Origin: JAWKSY01 sp041402125
Lineage (GTDB): Bacteria > Planctomycetota > GCA-002687715 > DRQF01
NCBI GenBank assembly: GCA_041402125.1
Contig: JAWKSY010000017.1
Span: 1-64,000, forward strand
DNA: 64,000 nucleotides
Reading direction: 5' to 3'
The notes under the pieces are model-generated. The model did no database searches. It was not told where the DNA came from and worked only from the letters and a program-made list of their open reading frames with translations. The position numbers were made by a program, and so were the translations under genes. The first letter of the stretch is position 1; each line of letters opens with the position of its first letter. Below, piece after piece: positions 37,258 to 47,558 of the stretch.

Positions 37258-39420
37258 TCAGCGCGCCAGCAGCGTGAGCTGGCCGGTGGCGAGGTCCGCC
37301 GCGTAGAGACCGGCCTTGATCCGGATGATCGCGTGACCGGGATCGGACTCATCGGCCCAGATCCGCATCGTCGGCCCCTGGAAGGGCGCCTGCTCGGTGT
37401 CGACGTCGACCAGGGTCAACGTTCCGGTCACGAGGTCGATGCGCGCGAGGTCGGTGAGGTTCGAGGCGAAGGGACGGATCCCGGCGAGGACGGTCCCCGC
37501 ATTGTCGCCGATCCAGAATCCGACGTAGCTGTACTCGGCGGGGAGCACGCCACTGAAGTCGATTTCCTTGATGGTGACGGAGCCGTCCTCCAGAGAGACG
37601 TTCGAGGTGACGGTCCCGCCGTTGAACCGGCTCGACTGCAGGAGGATGAGCTGATCGCTCGCCTCGTCGAGGGCCGCCACGTATCCCGGCGTCGAGTAGG
37701 GCCAGAGCGTGTCCGGCTCGGCGACCTGCGAGAAGAACGAGAGCGTGCCGCTCGCGACGTCGTAGGCGTAGATCAGCCCCGTCCCCGTCACCATGAGGAA
37801 ACGGTTGCGTACGCGATCGTGCCGGAGATGGAGCGTCGAGACCGCCGAGAAGGGCGGGGATGCGAGGCTCGTGAGCGTCGTGGCCGCGCCGGTGTCGATG
37901 TCGACGGAGTAGATCCCGACGGTGACGGGATTGAAGGCCTGGTAGGTCACGACCAGGGTGATCAGCTTGCCGGTCATCGGGTCCCAGAGCTGAGCGTGGG
38001 CCAGGACCTGGAACCCTGGATTCCCGGGGAAACCGATGCCCGTGACCGGCATCTCGTTCACCGCGTTCGTCCGCGGATCGAAGCGGACGAGCGACAGGCT
38101 CGCCGGGTCGCCGGTCGTCCGCGCGAGTCCGACGAGTTCGCCGCCGACCATGATGCCGGCGGGTTCCGTGAGCGGGAGGATGCCCGTCGGTCCGTACCCG
38201 AAGGTGTCCGGATGCGTGACCGCCCCCGAGGTCCGGTCGACGAGCACGGGCCCGTCGACGTCGCTCAGGAGGAGGTTGTCCGAGGCGACGCTGGGGAAGA
38301 TCGGTCGTACCTCGTCGGACGGCGTCACCGCGGCGAAGAGGCTCGTCGAGGGGACGCCGGGACGGTCGAGGAAGAGCCCCTCGTCGCGGAGGGTGAAGAA
38401 GGCGTTCGCCTCGGCGAAGTCGGGTTGAGCCGGAGCGCGGAGGACGGTCGAGATTCCCGCGCTGGCGACCGCGGCGGAGGCCGTCACGGTGAAGGTGGCC
38501 GGATCGACGGTGTAGTACAGCGCCGACTCCGGCGTGGGCGTGAAGGTGATCGGCTGGCCCGGAGCGGCGGGCACGCTGAAGGTCGAGCCGAGGGTCACCG
38601 TCGGATTCACGATCGTCGTCGCGGGTCCCATGCCGCCCGGGAAACGCAGGAGGTCGAGATCGAAGAAGCCGTTGATGAAGGCGCCGCGGTGGACGAGGAG
38701 CGCGTCGCCGATCCGGTCGTAGCGGATCGAGTAGATGTCGAAGCTGACGTCGTCGTCGTCTCCGCCGAGATCAAGGTAGGACTCCGCTCCGGTCGCGACG
38801 TCGATGCGTCGGATCGCGTCGTCCTCGACATCGAAGACGACGTCCCGCATGACGTCCCAGGTGAAGGCCGAGGGTTCGGATCCGAGATCGAACGGCACTC
38901 CGGCCGCGGTCTTGACGCGCGACATGCCTCCGCCCACCAGATCGAACTCGACGAAGGCGAGCTCGTCCCCGCGCAGCCGCGCGACCGCCCGCAGGCGGGT
39001 GTTGGTCGGGTCGGGCTCGTACCATTCGATGCCGACCACGTCCTCCTCGTGGACCTCGAGCCGCCGACCGATGCCGCGCTCGCGGACGGTGCCGTCCGCG
39101 GCCAGGATCTCGACCTCGATGTCGAGGGCCCCCGGCGTCGTCGGCAGCGTCACCGACCAGAGCGTTCCGCTCGCGTCCGGGGTGGCGGCGAGGCCGTTGA
39201 TGCGGAGGCCCGCCTCGGGTGCGTCGGATCGCACCCGGACCTCGACGGCCTCGCCGAAGACACGGCTGTCGTAGGCCGGCTCCGCGACGAGTGCCGACAC
39301 GAGGGGAAGCGCGGTGGCCCCCCCTCCGGAGCCGCCGCCCCCTCCGCCGCAGCCGGGAAGCGTCGCCAGGAAGAAGAGCGCGAGGGCCGCGGGAAGAAAC
39401 GTGAGGCGCGAGGTCGTCAT
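37258..39420 (-). CDS. Beta-propeller-type lipoprotein, paralog B (intact)
   Basis: 720 aa, the only paralog with an uninterrupted frame. The signal peptide ends in lipobox LPGC followed by a Gly/Ser-rich linker. The N-terminal beta domain (about residues 40-130) contains VSALVAEPAYDSRVFGEAVE, RINGLAATPDASGTLWSV, GALDIEVEILAADGTVRERG and LEVHEEDVVGIEWYEPDPT. The remaining 580 residues alternate short beta segments of propeller type, e.g. FTWDVMRDVVFDVEDD and VTGTGLIYAYDVASGTLSFF, ending YAADLATGQLTLLAR. The protein may bind or display something at the surface. No catalytic motif. Only 28 bp separate it from paralog C, so they share a transcript. Confidence 0.78.
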   Translation of the reverse strand: MTTSRLTFLPAALALFFLATLPGCGGGGGGSGGGATALPLVSALVAEPAYDSRVFGEAVEVRVRSDAPEAGLRINGLAATPDASGTLWSVTLPTTPGALDIEVEILAADGTVRERGIGRRLEVHEEDVVGIEWYEPDPTNTRLRAVARLRGDELAFVEFDLVGGGMSRVKTAAGVPFDLGSEPSAFTWDVMRDVVFDVEDDAIRRIDVATGAESYLDLGGDDDDVSFDIYSIRYDRIGDALLVHRGAFINGFFDLDLLRFPGGMGPATTIVNPTVTLGSTFSVPAAPGQPITFTPTPESALYYTVDPATFTVTASAAVASAGISTVLRAPAQPDFAEANAFFTLRDEGLFLDRPGVPSTSLFAAVTPSDEVRPIFPSVASDNLLLSDVDGPVLVDRTSGAVTHPDTFGYGPTGILPLTEPAGIMVGGELVGLARTTGDPASLSLVRFDPRTNAVNEMPVTGIGFPGNPGFQVLAHAQLWDPMTGKLITLVVTYQAFNPVTVGIYSVDIDTGAATTLTSLASPPFSAVSTLHLRHDRVRNRFLMVTGTGLIYAYDVASGTLSFFSQVAEPDTLWPYSTPGYVAALDEASDQLILLQSSRFNGGTVTSNVSLEDGSVTIKEIDFSGVLPAEYSYVGFWIGDNAGTVLAGIRPFASNLTDLARIDLVTGTLTLVDVDTEQAPFQGPTMRIWADESDPGHAIIRIKAGLYAADLATGQLTLLAR

Positions 39421-39448
39421 CGTCGTTCTCGGGAGGCTCGGTGCGGGT

Positions 39449-41613
39449 TCAGCGTGCGATCAGCGTGAGCTCGCCGGACAGGAAGTCCGCCGAGTAGATG
39501 CTGGCGTCGAAGTGGAGGAACGGTCGATCGAGGTCGTCCTCGTGCGGCCAGAAGGAGACGAGCACGTTCGGTCGGAGCCTCACGTCGACGACGTCGACGC
39601 TGCCGGTGGCGAGGTCGAGACGGAGCAGGTCGGCCAGTAGCGTGGTCGTGCGTCGCGCCGCGATGACGACCCTTCCGGAACGATCGGGCGAAGCGCCGGA
39701 AACCCACTGAAACTCACCCGCAAGCCCCGCGCTGAAGTCGATCGTGGTCGAGGTGACGGCACCGGTCTCGAGGTTCACCTTGGCGATGACGGTCGCCGCT
39801 CCGATGTACGAGGACTGGAGGAAGTAGGCGCAGTCCGACGCCTCGTCGATGGAGGCCGCGTAGCCGGGAGTGGAGTAGGGAAAGACGGTGACGGGCTCGG
39901 GAGCTGGGCGACGAGACCCAGGATCCCCGCGACGTCGTAGCCGTAGATGCCTCCGGTGCCGGTCACGAGGAGATATCGGCCCCGGGCGCGGTCGTGGAGG
40001 AGACGCACGGGGGATCCCGACGGCCCGGTGACGTCGGACGACGCGAGGACGATCGCCTCACCGGTGTCGATGTCGACCGAGATGAGGTCGATGCTGACCA
40101 CCGAGAAGGCTTCGAACGTCGAGAGGACGGCGATGAGCCGCCCGGCGTCGGAGTCCCAGGATTGCAGCCCGATGTAGCCCTGGAGAAGCACTCCGTCCGG
40201 GAAGTCGATGCCGGTCACCGGGATCTCGGTCGTCGCCGAGGTCTCGAGATCGTGCCGGGTGACCCGGAACTCGGAGGTCACGACGGGATCGGGGTAGATG
40301 CCGACCAGTTCGTTCTCGAGGCGGAAGCCGGAGACGAAGGGGGGGGAGATGAAGTCGGGGAAGGTCCCCTGACCGACCGTCGGAACGCGAGCCGCCGAAC
40401 CGTCGAGGCGGTCGATCCGCAGCGGCCCCTTGCCCGTCGGCACGATGACGGCACCGTCCGATTGACTCGCGTAGATCGGGAGCGAGGAGTTGAGCGGCGT
40501 GAATGCGGCGACCTGGGTCGACGTCCCCGCGGAGGGCTGATCCACGAAGAGACCGAACTGCCGGACGTTCAGGATCGCCCCGGGGATGGCGAAGTCGGGC
40601 TGGACCGGGTTCCAGACGTTCGAGCCGGCGCCGGGCACGAACACCGGAGTCGCCGCCGCGACGGTGTCGAGGATCGGGTCGACCACGAAGTAGCTCGAGG
40701 CCAGACTCGAGACGGTCAGCGTGATCGGTCCGCCGGAAAGCGCGGGGACTCCGATGCTGCCGCCCGACGCCATCGGCGGGAAGGGGAGTTCGATCGGAGG
40801 GCTCATGCCGCCCGGGTAACGCCGAAACACGGGTCCGAAGTTGCCTCCGATCGTCCCGCCGGCCTGGAGGAGCAGGGAGTCGCCCAGGCGGTCGTAGCGC
40901 AGGGACGGCACGAAGTTGATCGCGTCGCCGGGCAATTCGGTGACGGCGACCGCCGAGATCGCACCCGTCGCGACCTCGATGCGCCGGACATCGATCGGCG
41001 CTCCCTGCACCTCGTTCTGGACGTCGTAGACGACGTCGCGGAGGGTGGCCCAGGTGAACGGCGCGACGGCCGTTCCGAGGCTGATCTCCTGCCCGGCGTC
41101 CGTTCGGACGATCTTCATCCCGCCCGCGACGAGGTCGTACTCGACGAAGACGAGCGAGTCGTCGCGGCGCCGCGCCAGGGCGCGCAGGCGCGAATGAGTC
41201 TCGTCGGGCTCGTACCACTCCAGCTTCCGGACGTCCGTCTCGTGGACCTCGATCCTCCGGGCGATCCCCTTCTCGCGGACGCTCCCGTTCGCCGCGAGGA
41301 TCTCGACATCGATGTCGAGCGGGCCCGGCGCGGCCGGGAGGCTCGATGTCCAGGTCGTCTTGCTCGCGTCGGGGATGGCGAAGAAACCGTTGATGCGGAC
41401 CGCCGCCTCGGGAGCCTGCGTGCGCACGCGGATCAGGACCGTGGACCCGAAGACCCGCCCATCGAAGGCGGGCTGCATGACCTCTGCCGTGAGGAGGGGC
41501 GATGTCGTCGCGCCGACGGCCGAGCCTCCGCCGCCCCCGCCGCACGCGACGAGGCCGAAAGAGAGGAGGATGAAGGCCGGTGCGACGAGGAGCCGGGACC
41601 GCGGGTGCTTCAT
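39449..41613 (-). CDS. Beta-propeller-type lipoprotein, paralog C (one frameshift)
   Basis: About 720 aa. Lipobox LVAC then a Gly-rich linker; the N-terminal domain (PLLTAEVMQPAFDGRVFGS, RINGFFAIPDASKTTW, LEWYEPDETHSRLRALARR) is very close to paralogs B and D. The frame is open to about 39905, where a single indel shifts it to the segment with YSTPGYAAS then CAYFLQSSYIGAATVI and the common C-terminus IYSADFLSGELTLIAR. Similarity to D is the highest of the set. Transcription probably starts from the TTGACA element at 41711. Confidence 0.76.
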
Positions 41614-41688
41614 GGGGAATCTCGGGGATGACGAGATCGATCGGGCCGTCCCTCCCTCACGGAAGAACGGCGGGTGCCTGACCGTGAG

Positions 41689-41716
41689 ATTGGAATCCTC
41701 CGCGCTGTCCCGTGTC
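41689..41716 (-). promoter_or_regulatory. Putative promoter of lipoproteins C-B
   Basis: Minus-strand TTGACA (41711-41716), a 16-bp spacer and TCCAAT (41689-41694), about 75 bp ahead of the paralog C start. A TTGACAC element also precedes paralog D. Confidence 0.4.
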
Positions 41717-41735
41717 AAGAACGGCAGATTCCTCG

Positions 41736-41811
41736 TCGTGAATAGAAGGGGTCAGACCCCCTTTATTCACTTCGGGCCCGAAAGTGAATAAAGGGGTCTG
41801 ACCCTTATTCG
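41736..41811. repeat. Palindromic repeat array 2 (two units, second truncated)
   Basis: Unit 4 (41736-41770) has arms GTGAATAGA and TTTATTCAC around the GGGGTCAGACCCC core. Unit 5 (41784-41811) starts GTGAATAAAGGGGTCTGACCC and has lost part of its right arm (only TTATTC remains). It lies between the start of paralog C and the end of paralog D. Confidence 0.9.
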
Positions 41812-41844
41812 CGTGGCCGCGGACGCGATGGGGACCGGGGTCGA

Positions 41845-44023
41845 TCAGCGTGCCAGCAGGGTGAGGGCGCCGGTGGGGAAGTCCGCCGAGTAGATGCCTC
41901 GATCGAACTGGACGAGTGGACGGTCGAGGTCCGTATCGTCGTGCCAGAGGGACAGGATCTCGAACGGTCGGAGCCCGATCTCCAGGGTCTCGAGCGTTCC
42001 CGACCCGAGGTCGAGACGGAGCAGATCGCCGAGGAGAGTGCCGCCGCGACGAGCGGCGACGATGACTCGACCCGCCCGATCGGCGGCCGACCCTCCGATC
42101 CACTGGACATTCCCCGGCGGCGTGTCGCTGAAGTCGAGCGAGGTCGTGGTGACCGTTCCGTCGGAGAGGTCGAGCCGGGCCACGACGGTCCCGGCGCCGA
42201 TGAACGAGGACTGGAGGAAGTACGCGCAGTCCGCGCTCTCGTCGAGCGAGGCCGCGTAGCCCGGCGTCGAGTTCGGGGCGACGGTGGCAGGCTCGGGGAG
42301 CTGGGCGACGAGGCTCAGCGAGCCGTCGGACAGGTCGTACCCGTGGATCGCTCCGGTGCCGGTCACGAAGAGGTAGCGGTTCCTCGCCCGATCGTGGAGG
42401 ACATGGCCGGGGGCCCGACCCGTCGTCCGGAATGTCCGACGTCGCGAGAACCGTCGCCACACCGGTGTCGATGTCGATCGAGACCAGGTCGACGCTGATC
42501 GGTGTGGAGAGCTCCGTCGTCCGGAGGACGCCGATGAGGCGTTCCGCCACGGGATCCCAGAGCTGCCCGCCGAACTGGGCCAGGATCAGGATCCCGTCGG
42601 GTGGGTCGATTCCGGCCACCGGCATCGCCGTCGTGGTCGAGGTCTCGAGGTCGTACCGGACGAGCGTGAAGTGGGCGTTCTGGCTCGGATCGGGGTAGAC
42701 GCCGACGAGGTCGTGTCCGATGTGCAAGCCCGAGGGGTGGGAGGGGAGCAGGTGGGGATAGGAACCGCGATCGATCGTCGGAATCGTCGTCATCGCGCCA
42801 TCGGCGCGATCGACGAGTGTCGGACCCCGCTCGGTGTGCACGAGGATGGTGGCGGCCTGGGCGCTCGCGTGGATCGCACGCGAGGTGTCGAAGGGCGCGA
42901 ACGCGGCGAGGAGGGTCGTCGACGACGTGGCCGGGCGGTCCACGAAGAGGCCGTACTGACGGATGTTCAGGACGGCCCCCGGCTCGAGGAGGTCGAACTG
43001 CGCGGGGCCGTAGATGCTCGTGTTGAAGCCGGGCGCGAAGATCGGATTCTGGACGGTGATCGCGTCGGTGATGGGATTGACGAGGAAGTAGGACGCGCTG
43101 ATGCCGCCGGGGGTCAGCGAGATCGGTCCGCCCGGAACGCCGGAGACGCCGATGCCGAACGGGCCGGGAATCGCCGGGAGAGGGACATCGATCGCGGGAC
43201 CGATTCCTCCCGGATACCGCCTGAGCATCAGAGCGGCACTCCCGGCGATCACTGCGTTCGCCTCGACGAGCAGGGAGTCGTCGAGGAGGTCGTAGCGCAG
43301 GGAGGGCACGGCGGTCACCGTGTCTCCGGGCGCGTCGGTGATCACGACGGTCGAAGACGTGCCCGTGGCGACGTCGATCCGCCGAACCTCGACCGGCACG
43401 CCCGGCGCGCCCGGCGCGCCGCTCTCGATGTCGTACACGACGTCGCGGATCGGGTCCCAGGTGAACGCCGCGGCCACGGCGCCGAGGTCGATCTCCTCGC
43501 CGGAATCACTCCGTACGATCTCCATCCCGCCGGTGCCGAGGTCGTACTCGACGAAGACGAGCGAGTAGTCCGGGCGACGCGCGAGAGCGCGGAGGCGCGT
43601 GTGCGTCGGGTCCGGCTCGTACCACTCCAGCTTCACGACATTCGTCTCATGGACCTCGAGCCGCCGGGCGACTCCCCGCTCGCGGACGGTCGCGTTCGCC
43701 GACAGGATCTCGACCTCGACGTCGAGGGGGCCCGGACCGGCCGGGACATGGGCCGTCCACGTCGTCTTGGAGCTGTCCGGGATGGCGAAGAGGCCGTTGA
43801 CGAGCACGACGGTCTCGGGCGCCAGGGTCCTCACGCGCACGGGGATGCTCGCCCCGTAGACCCGTCCGTCGAACGCGGGCTGGATCACCTCCGCCGAGAC
43901 GAGCGGCTGGACCGTGGCACCGCCGCCCCGGTTCCCGGCGTCATCCCCTCCACCTCCGCTGCACGACGCGAGACTCAGGCAGAGAAGGGCGAGAAGGGCC
44001 ATGCCGGGGAGGGGAGATCTCAT
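41845..44023 (-). CDS. Beta-propeller-type lipoprotein, paralog D (one frameshift)
   Basis: About 725 aa. Signal peptide with lipobox LASC, then SGGGGDDAG linker. The N-terminal domain (QPLVSAEVIQPAFDGRVYGA, LVNGLFAIPDSSKTTW, PLDVEVEILSANATVRERG, LEWYEPDPTHTRLRALARR) aligns with B and C almost without gaps. The frame shifts near 42415, where the run GGGCCCGACC occurs, into HVLHDRARNRYLFVTGTGAI and finally IYSADFPTGALTLLAR. It appears to have its own promoter at 44101-44130. Confidence 0.76.
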
Positions 44024-44380
44024 GGGGCACCTCGAGGGGACGGGATCGACCGGACGACCTGCTTCATGTCCCGAGCGCGGACCAAGGCCGGCTGCCGGAG
44101 ATTCAACGGTCGATAGCCACTCGGTGTCAAGTATCCGCGTTTTTCGAGCTGAACGACCGCGCTCGATGCGTCTCACGACCCCGATCCTCACGGAAATCTC
44201 CGGCCGACGGGATCGACTCGGATCCGAAGACGCTCGCCCGCAGTGCGAAGACGGTGGAACCGGAGTGGCATCGGAAGGCGCGGTGGATCGGAGCCGCGGG
44301 TCTCGTTCGACGTGGATCTAGGGGCATCTTCCCATCCGGTCGTGCCCGGGGGGCCCGCCGACCCCGCAGCGTCCGCGAGA
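44024..44380. other. Intergenic region upstream of lipoprotein D
   Basis: 357 bp ending at repeat array 3. It contains the promoter candidate at 44101-44130. I see no supported gene. Confidence 0.5.
44101..44130 (-). promoter_or_regulatory. Putative promoter of lipoprotein D
   Basis: Minus-strand TTGACA (44125-44130, exact consensus), an 18-bp spacer and TTGAAT (44101-44106), 78 bp before the start of paralog D. Confidence 0.45.
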
Positions 44381-44459
44381 ATGAATAAATGGGGTCAGAC
44401 CCCATTTATTCACTTTCACCCCCTTTTTGAATAAATGGGGTCTGACCCCATTTATTCAC
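44381..44459. repeat. Palindromic repeat array 3 (two units)
   Basis: Two perfect or near-perfect palindromes, 44381-44413 and 44428-44459, with arms TGAATAAAT and ATTTATTCA around GGGGTCAGACCCC or GGGGTCTGACCCC, separated by 14 bp (TTTCACCCCCTTTT). The last unit supplies the TGA stop codon of the CDF transporter gene on the minus strand. Confidence 0.93.
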
Positions 44460-45403
44460 GCGTCCTCGGGGGAGCGGGAGGAGATGCTGCCGGTCTCGAT
44501 GAAGATGTGCGTGGCGGTGGGGATCCGGGCCTTGATGGCCGATTCGAGGCGGCAGACGGCGGTCTCGATCTGGCCGGTGACGAGATCGTCGGCGAACTCG
44601 AGCGTGAGGGCGACGAGGAGCGAGTCCGGTCCCCGCTGGAGAGTGAGGAGTTCGAGGACCGAGACGACGGCCGGGTCGGATTCGGCCACCTCGCGGATCG
44701 CCGACTGCTCGACGGGGAGGGCGGCCTCGCCGACGAGGAGGCTGAAGCTCTCGACCGCGAGGAACCAGGAGACGCCGAGCAGCACGAGGCCGATGATGAT
44801 CGAGGCGACACCGTCGTAGGTCGCGTCACCCGTCACGACGGTGACCGTGACGCCCACCAGGGCGACCAGGAGGCCGACGATCGCGGCCGAGTCCTCGAAC
44901 AGGACGGTGGGGAGGGTCGGGTCCTTGGTCGCCCGGAGTCCCTCGAGGAGCGAGCCGGGGTTCGTCTCCCGGAACTCGCGGAACTCGCGCCAGGCGACCC
45001 GCAGCGCGAAGGACTCGAAGACGATGCCGACCGCGAGGGCGAAGTAGACCCAGCCGGGATTCTGGATCGGGGTCGGGTGCGAGATCTTGTGGACGCCCTC
45101 GTAGATCGCGAACACCGCGCCGAGCGCGAAGATGATCAGCGCGACGAGGAAGCTCCAGAAGTACCGCTCCTTCGCGAAGCCGAAGGGATGGGTCTCCGTC
45201 GGGAGGCGCTGGCTCCGCTTGAGACCCAGGGCGAGGAGACCCTGGTTGCTCGAGTCGGCCACCGAGTGGAGCGCCTCCGCCAGCATCGCCGCGCTTCCCG
45301 AGAACAGGAAGGCGACGAACTTCGCGACGCCGATGGCGAGGTTCGCGACGATGCCCGCGATCAGGGCCTTCACGACCCCTTCGTGGTGTGAGGTGGCGCT
45401 CAT
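44456..45403 (-). CDS. Cation diffusion facilitator (CDF) transporter
   Basis: 315-aa metal-ion/proton antiporter. About six membrane helices: helix 2 carries the metal site ALHSVADSSNQ (H46, D50), and the second site lies in VLFEDSAAIVG. The C-terminal cytoplasmic dimerisation domain follows (VLELLTLQRGPDSLLVALT, HIFIETG). The HxxxD/ExxxD arrangement suggests Zn, Co or Mn, but the ion is not certain. The start is the ATG just before SHHEGVVKALIAG. Its stop lies within repeat array 3. It is 20 bp after the natural end of the S9 peptidase gene. Confidence 0.88.
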   Translation of the reverse strand: MSATSHHEGVVKALIAGIVANLAIGVAKFVAFLFSGSAAMLAEALHSVADSSNQGLLALGLKRSQRLPTETHPFGFAKERYFWSFLVALIIFALGAVFAIYEGVHKISHPTPIQNPGWVYFALAVGIVFESFALRVAWREFREFRETNPGSLLEGLRATKDPTLPTVLFEDSAAIVGLLVALVGVTVTVVTGDATYDGVASIIIGLVLLGVSWFLAVESFSLLVGEAALPVEQSAIREVAESDPAVVSVLELLTLQRGPDSLLVALTLEFADDLVTGQIETAVCRLESAIKARIPTATHIFIETGSISSRSPEDA

Positions 45404-45423
45404 TCCCGTCTCTCCGAGCGGAC

Positions 45424-47466
45424 TCAGCGTCCGTAGCCGATGGCGGCCGGCGGCATGGCCGTCGGGCGCGGGTCGGCGAGGAAGTGCTCGAACCACCGGA
45501 GCTGCCGCAAGGCTTAGTCGAGCTGCGAGGCCCGGCGGCGGTTGCCGTGTCCCTCGCCGGGATACCGGACCATGCGCACCGGCACGTCGCCCTTCAGCTT
45601 GAGAGCGCGGTAGAGCTCGGTGCTCTGCGTCGGAGAGACCCGGGGATCCTCGGCGCCGTGAGCGATCAGGATCGGCGTGTTCGCGCGCTTGATCCAGTAG
45701 ATCGGGCTCGCCTCAAGGAACTTCTGCCAGTTGTCGTCCCAGGGGCGCATGCGCCAGTGGACGAGGAAGCTCTCGTCCGGGATGTCGGTGGTGAAGACCT
45801 TCGAGATCTGGTCCGAGATGCCGACGAACATGACGCTCGCGGCGAAGCGGTCGCTGTAATAGGTCGCCCCCCAGGCGCTCGCGTAGCCGCCGTAACTCCC
45901 GCCGGTGATGCCGACGCGCTTGCGGTCGGCGAGGCCCGCCTTCACCAGGTGGTCGACGCCCTCGACGATGTCGTCGAACTCCTCGCGGCCGGACCGGCCC
46001 TGACCGAGCTTGGAGAAGGCGACGCCGCGGCCGGTGCTGCTCCGGTAGTTCGGGTGGAAGACCGCGAATCCCCGCGCCGCCGCGACCTGGCCGGGCATCG
46101 AGTAGCGCGTCAGCCAGCCGTTCGAGTAGTGGGATTCGGGGCCGCCGTGGACGACGACGATGAGCGGGACGCGTTCGCCTTCGCGACGATCGAGCGGCTC
46201 GATGAGGACGCCCTCGATCTCGATCTTGTCCTTCGTCTGGTAGCGGACGACCCGCTGCGGGGCGAGCCGGACCTCCTCGAGGATCGGGTTGCTTCGCGTC
46301 AGTCGCCGGGGTTCGGCCATCGGGCCCGGAGCGAGATGGTAGAGCTCCGGCGGGTGGAAGGGCGTGTCCGCGACGAGGGCGAACGCCCCCTCCGGGCCGG
46401 CCGAGTAGTGGCCCAGGACGAGATCGTCGCGTCGGAGCAGCACCTCGATGGCGGCGCCTTCCTCGGTCGGCTGGCGCGACAGGGTCGTCGCGGTTCCCTC
46501 CGCGGTCAGGAAGACGACGCGGTCATCTCCCTGCCAGCTCACCTCGGAGACGTGACCGGGGAAGTCCGCGGGCGTCAGTGCGATCTTGCTCCCGCTGGCG
46601 ATGTCGACGACGAGGAGTCCGCTCTCCTTCGGGTCGTGCAGGTCGGCGGCGGCGACCAGCGCGATGCGCTTGCCGTTCGGGCTGAAGACGAAGTTCCCCA
46701 CCTTGCCCTGCGTGTCGGCGACCTGACGCACGCCGCCGGTCACGGCGTCGACGACGTGCAGGCGTCGATGCATGTAGCGGTCGTCGATCCTGGCCGTCGG
46801 GCTGATCCAGCACGCGATGAGACCGCCGTCGGGGCTGAAGGCCGGATCCCAGGGAGCTCCGGGGAGCGGGAGGACGCGGTCCTCGCCGGATTCCAGGTCC
46901 CGAAGGTGGAGCTCGACCGGCGGTTCCTCTTCCTCGAAGACGACGCGGTCGAATCCCGCCGCCATCTCCTGACGGCGCTCCGCCGCGACCGGACGGGCGC
47001 TGGTGTAGACCGCGCGGCGCCCGTCCGGCGAGACGTCGTAGGCGGTGATCGAGGCGTTCGCCCCCACGAGGCGACGCGCCTCGCCGCCGGCGAGCGGGAG
47101 GGCGTAGAGCGCGCTGCCCGCGTCGCCGCTCCGCCGCGAGAGGAAGTGGAGCGCATCACCGGTGGCCGACCAGCGGAGCGATGAGACGCCGCCGGGATGG
47201 TCGCTCAGGAGGCGGTCGTCGGCGCCGTCGCTGCCGACGAGGCGGAGCTGGCTGCGGGCGGGTCCGTCGGGGTCACCTTCGGCGCGCGGCACGACCAGCA
47301 CGTAGGCGATCGAGCGGCCGTCGGGAGAGAGCTGGGCCGTCCCGACGGTCCGGAAGTCGAGGACGTCGTGAGGGGAGAGTCGGCGCTCCGGGGACTGCGC
47401 GACGCCGTGGCCGGCGAGCAGAGCCAGGAAGAGGACCGCGAAACGAAAGACGGACGTGGGCGACAT
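45424..47466 (-). CDS. Secreted prolyl-oligopeptidase family (S9C) peptidase, frameshift at the end
   Basis: About 680 aa. Signal peptide (ends GVAQ), a WD-like propeller (PHDVLDFRTVGTAQLSPDGR onward), then the hydrolase domain with GITGGSYGGYASAWGATYYS (nucleophile Ser), AHGAEDPRVSPTQ (Asp) and PGEGHGN (His). As assembled the frame stops at 45514 after RRASQLD, but the next frame continues YSLRQLRWFEHFLADPRPT to GYGR and a stop at 45424, exactly the family's usual ending. The stop is therefore caused by a small indel pair near 45505-45515. Exported peptidase acting on oligopeptides. Confidence 0.88.
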
Positions 47467-47520
47467 GAGCGTCCCTCCGTGGCAGTCGAGTTCGAGGGGG
47501 TGAGAACGCCGGAACGTGAC

Positions 47521-47553
47521 GCGGGGGCGTCCGGCCCGGCCGGACGCCCCCGC
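47521..47553 (-). terminator. Hairpin terminator after citrate synthase
   Basis: Perfect 14-bp stem GCGGGGGCGTCCGG (47521-47534) and CCGGACGCCCCCGC (47540-47553), 5-nt loop, starting 5 bp beyond the citrate synthase stop. Only a short T-tract follows on the minus strand. Confidence 0.7.
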
Positions 47554-47558
47554 GGTGA

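Noticed and set aside
42671..44116. Plus-strand open frames antisense to lipoprotein D
   Set aside because: Acidic/Arg-rich low-complexity shadow of the minus-strand gene, with no start signal.
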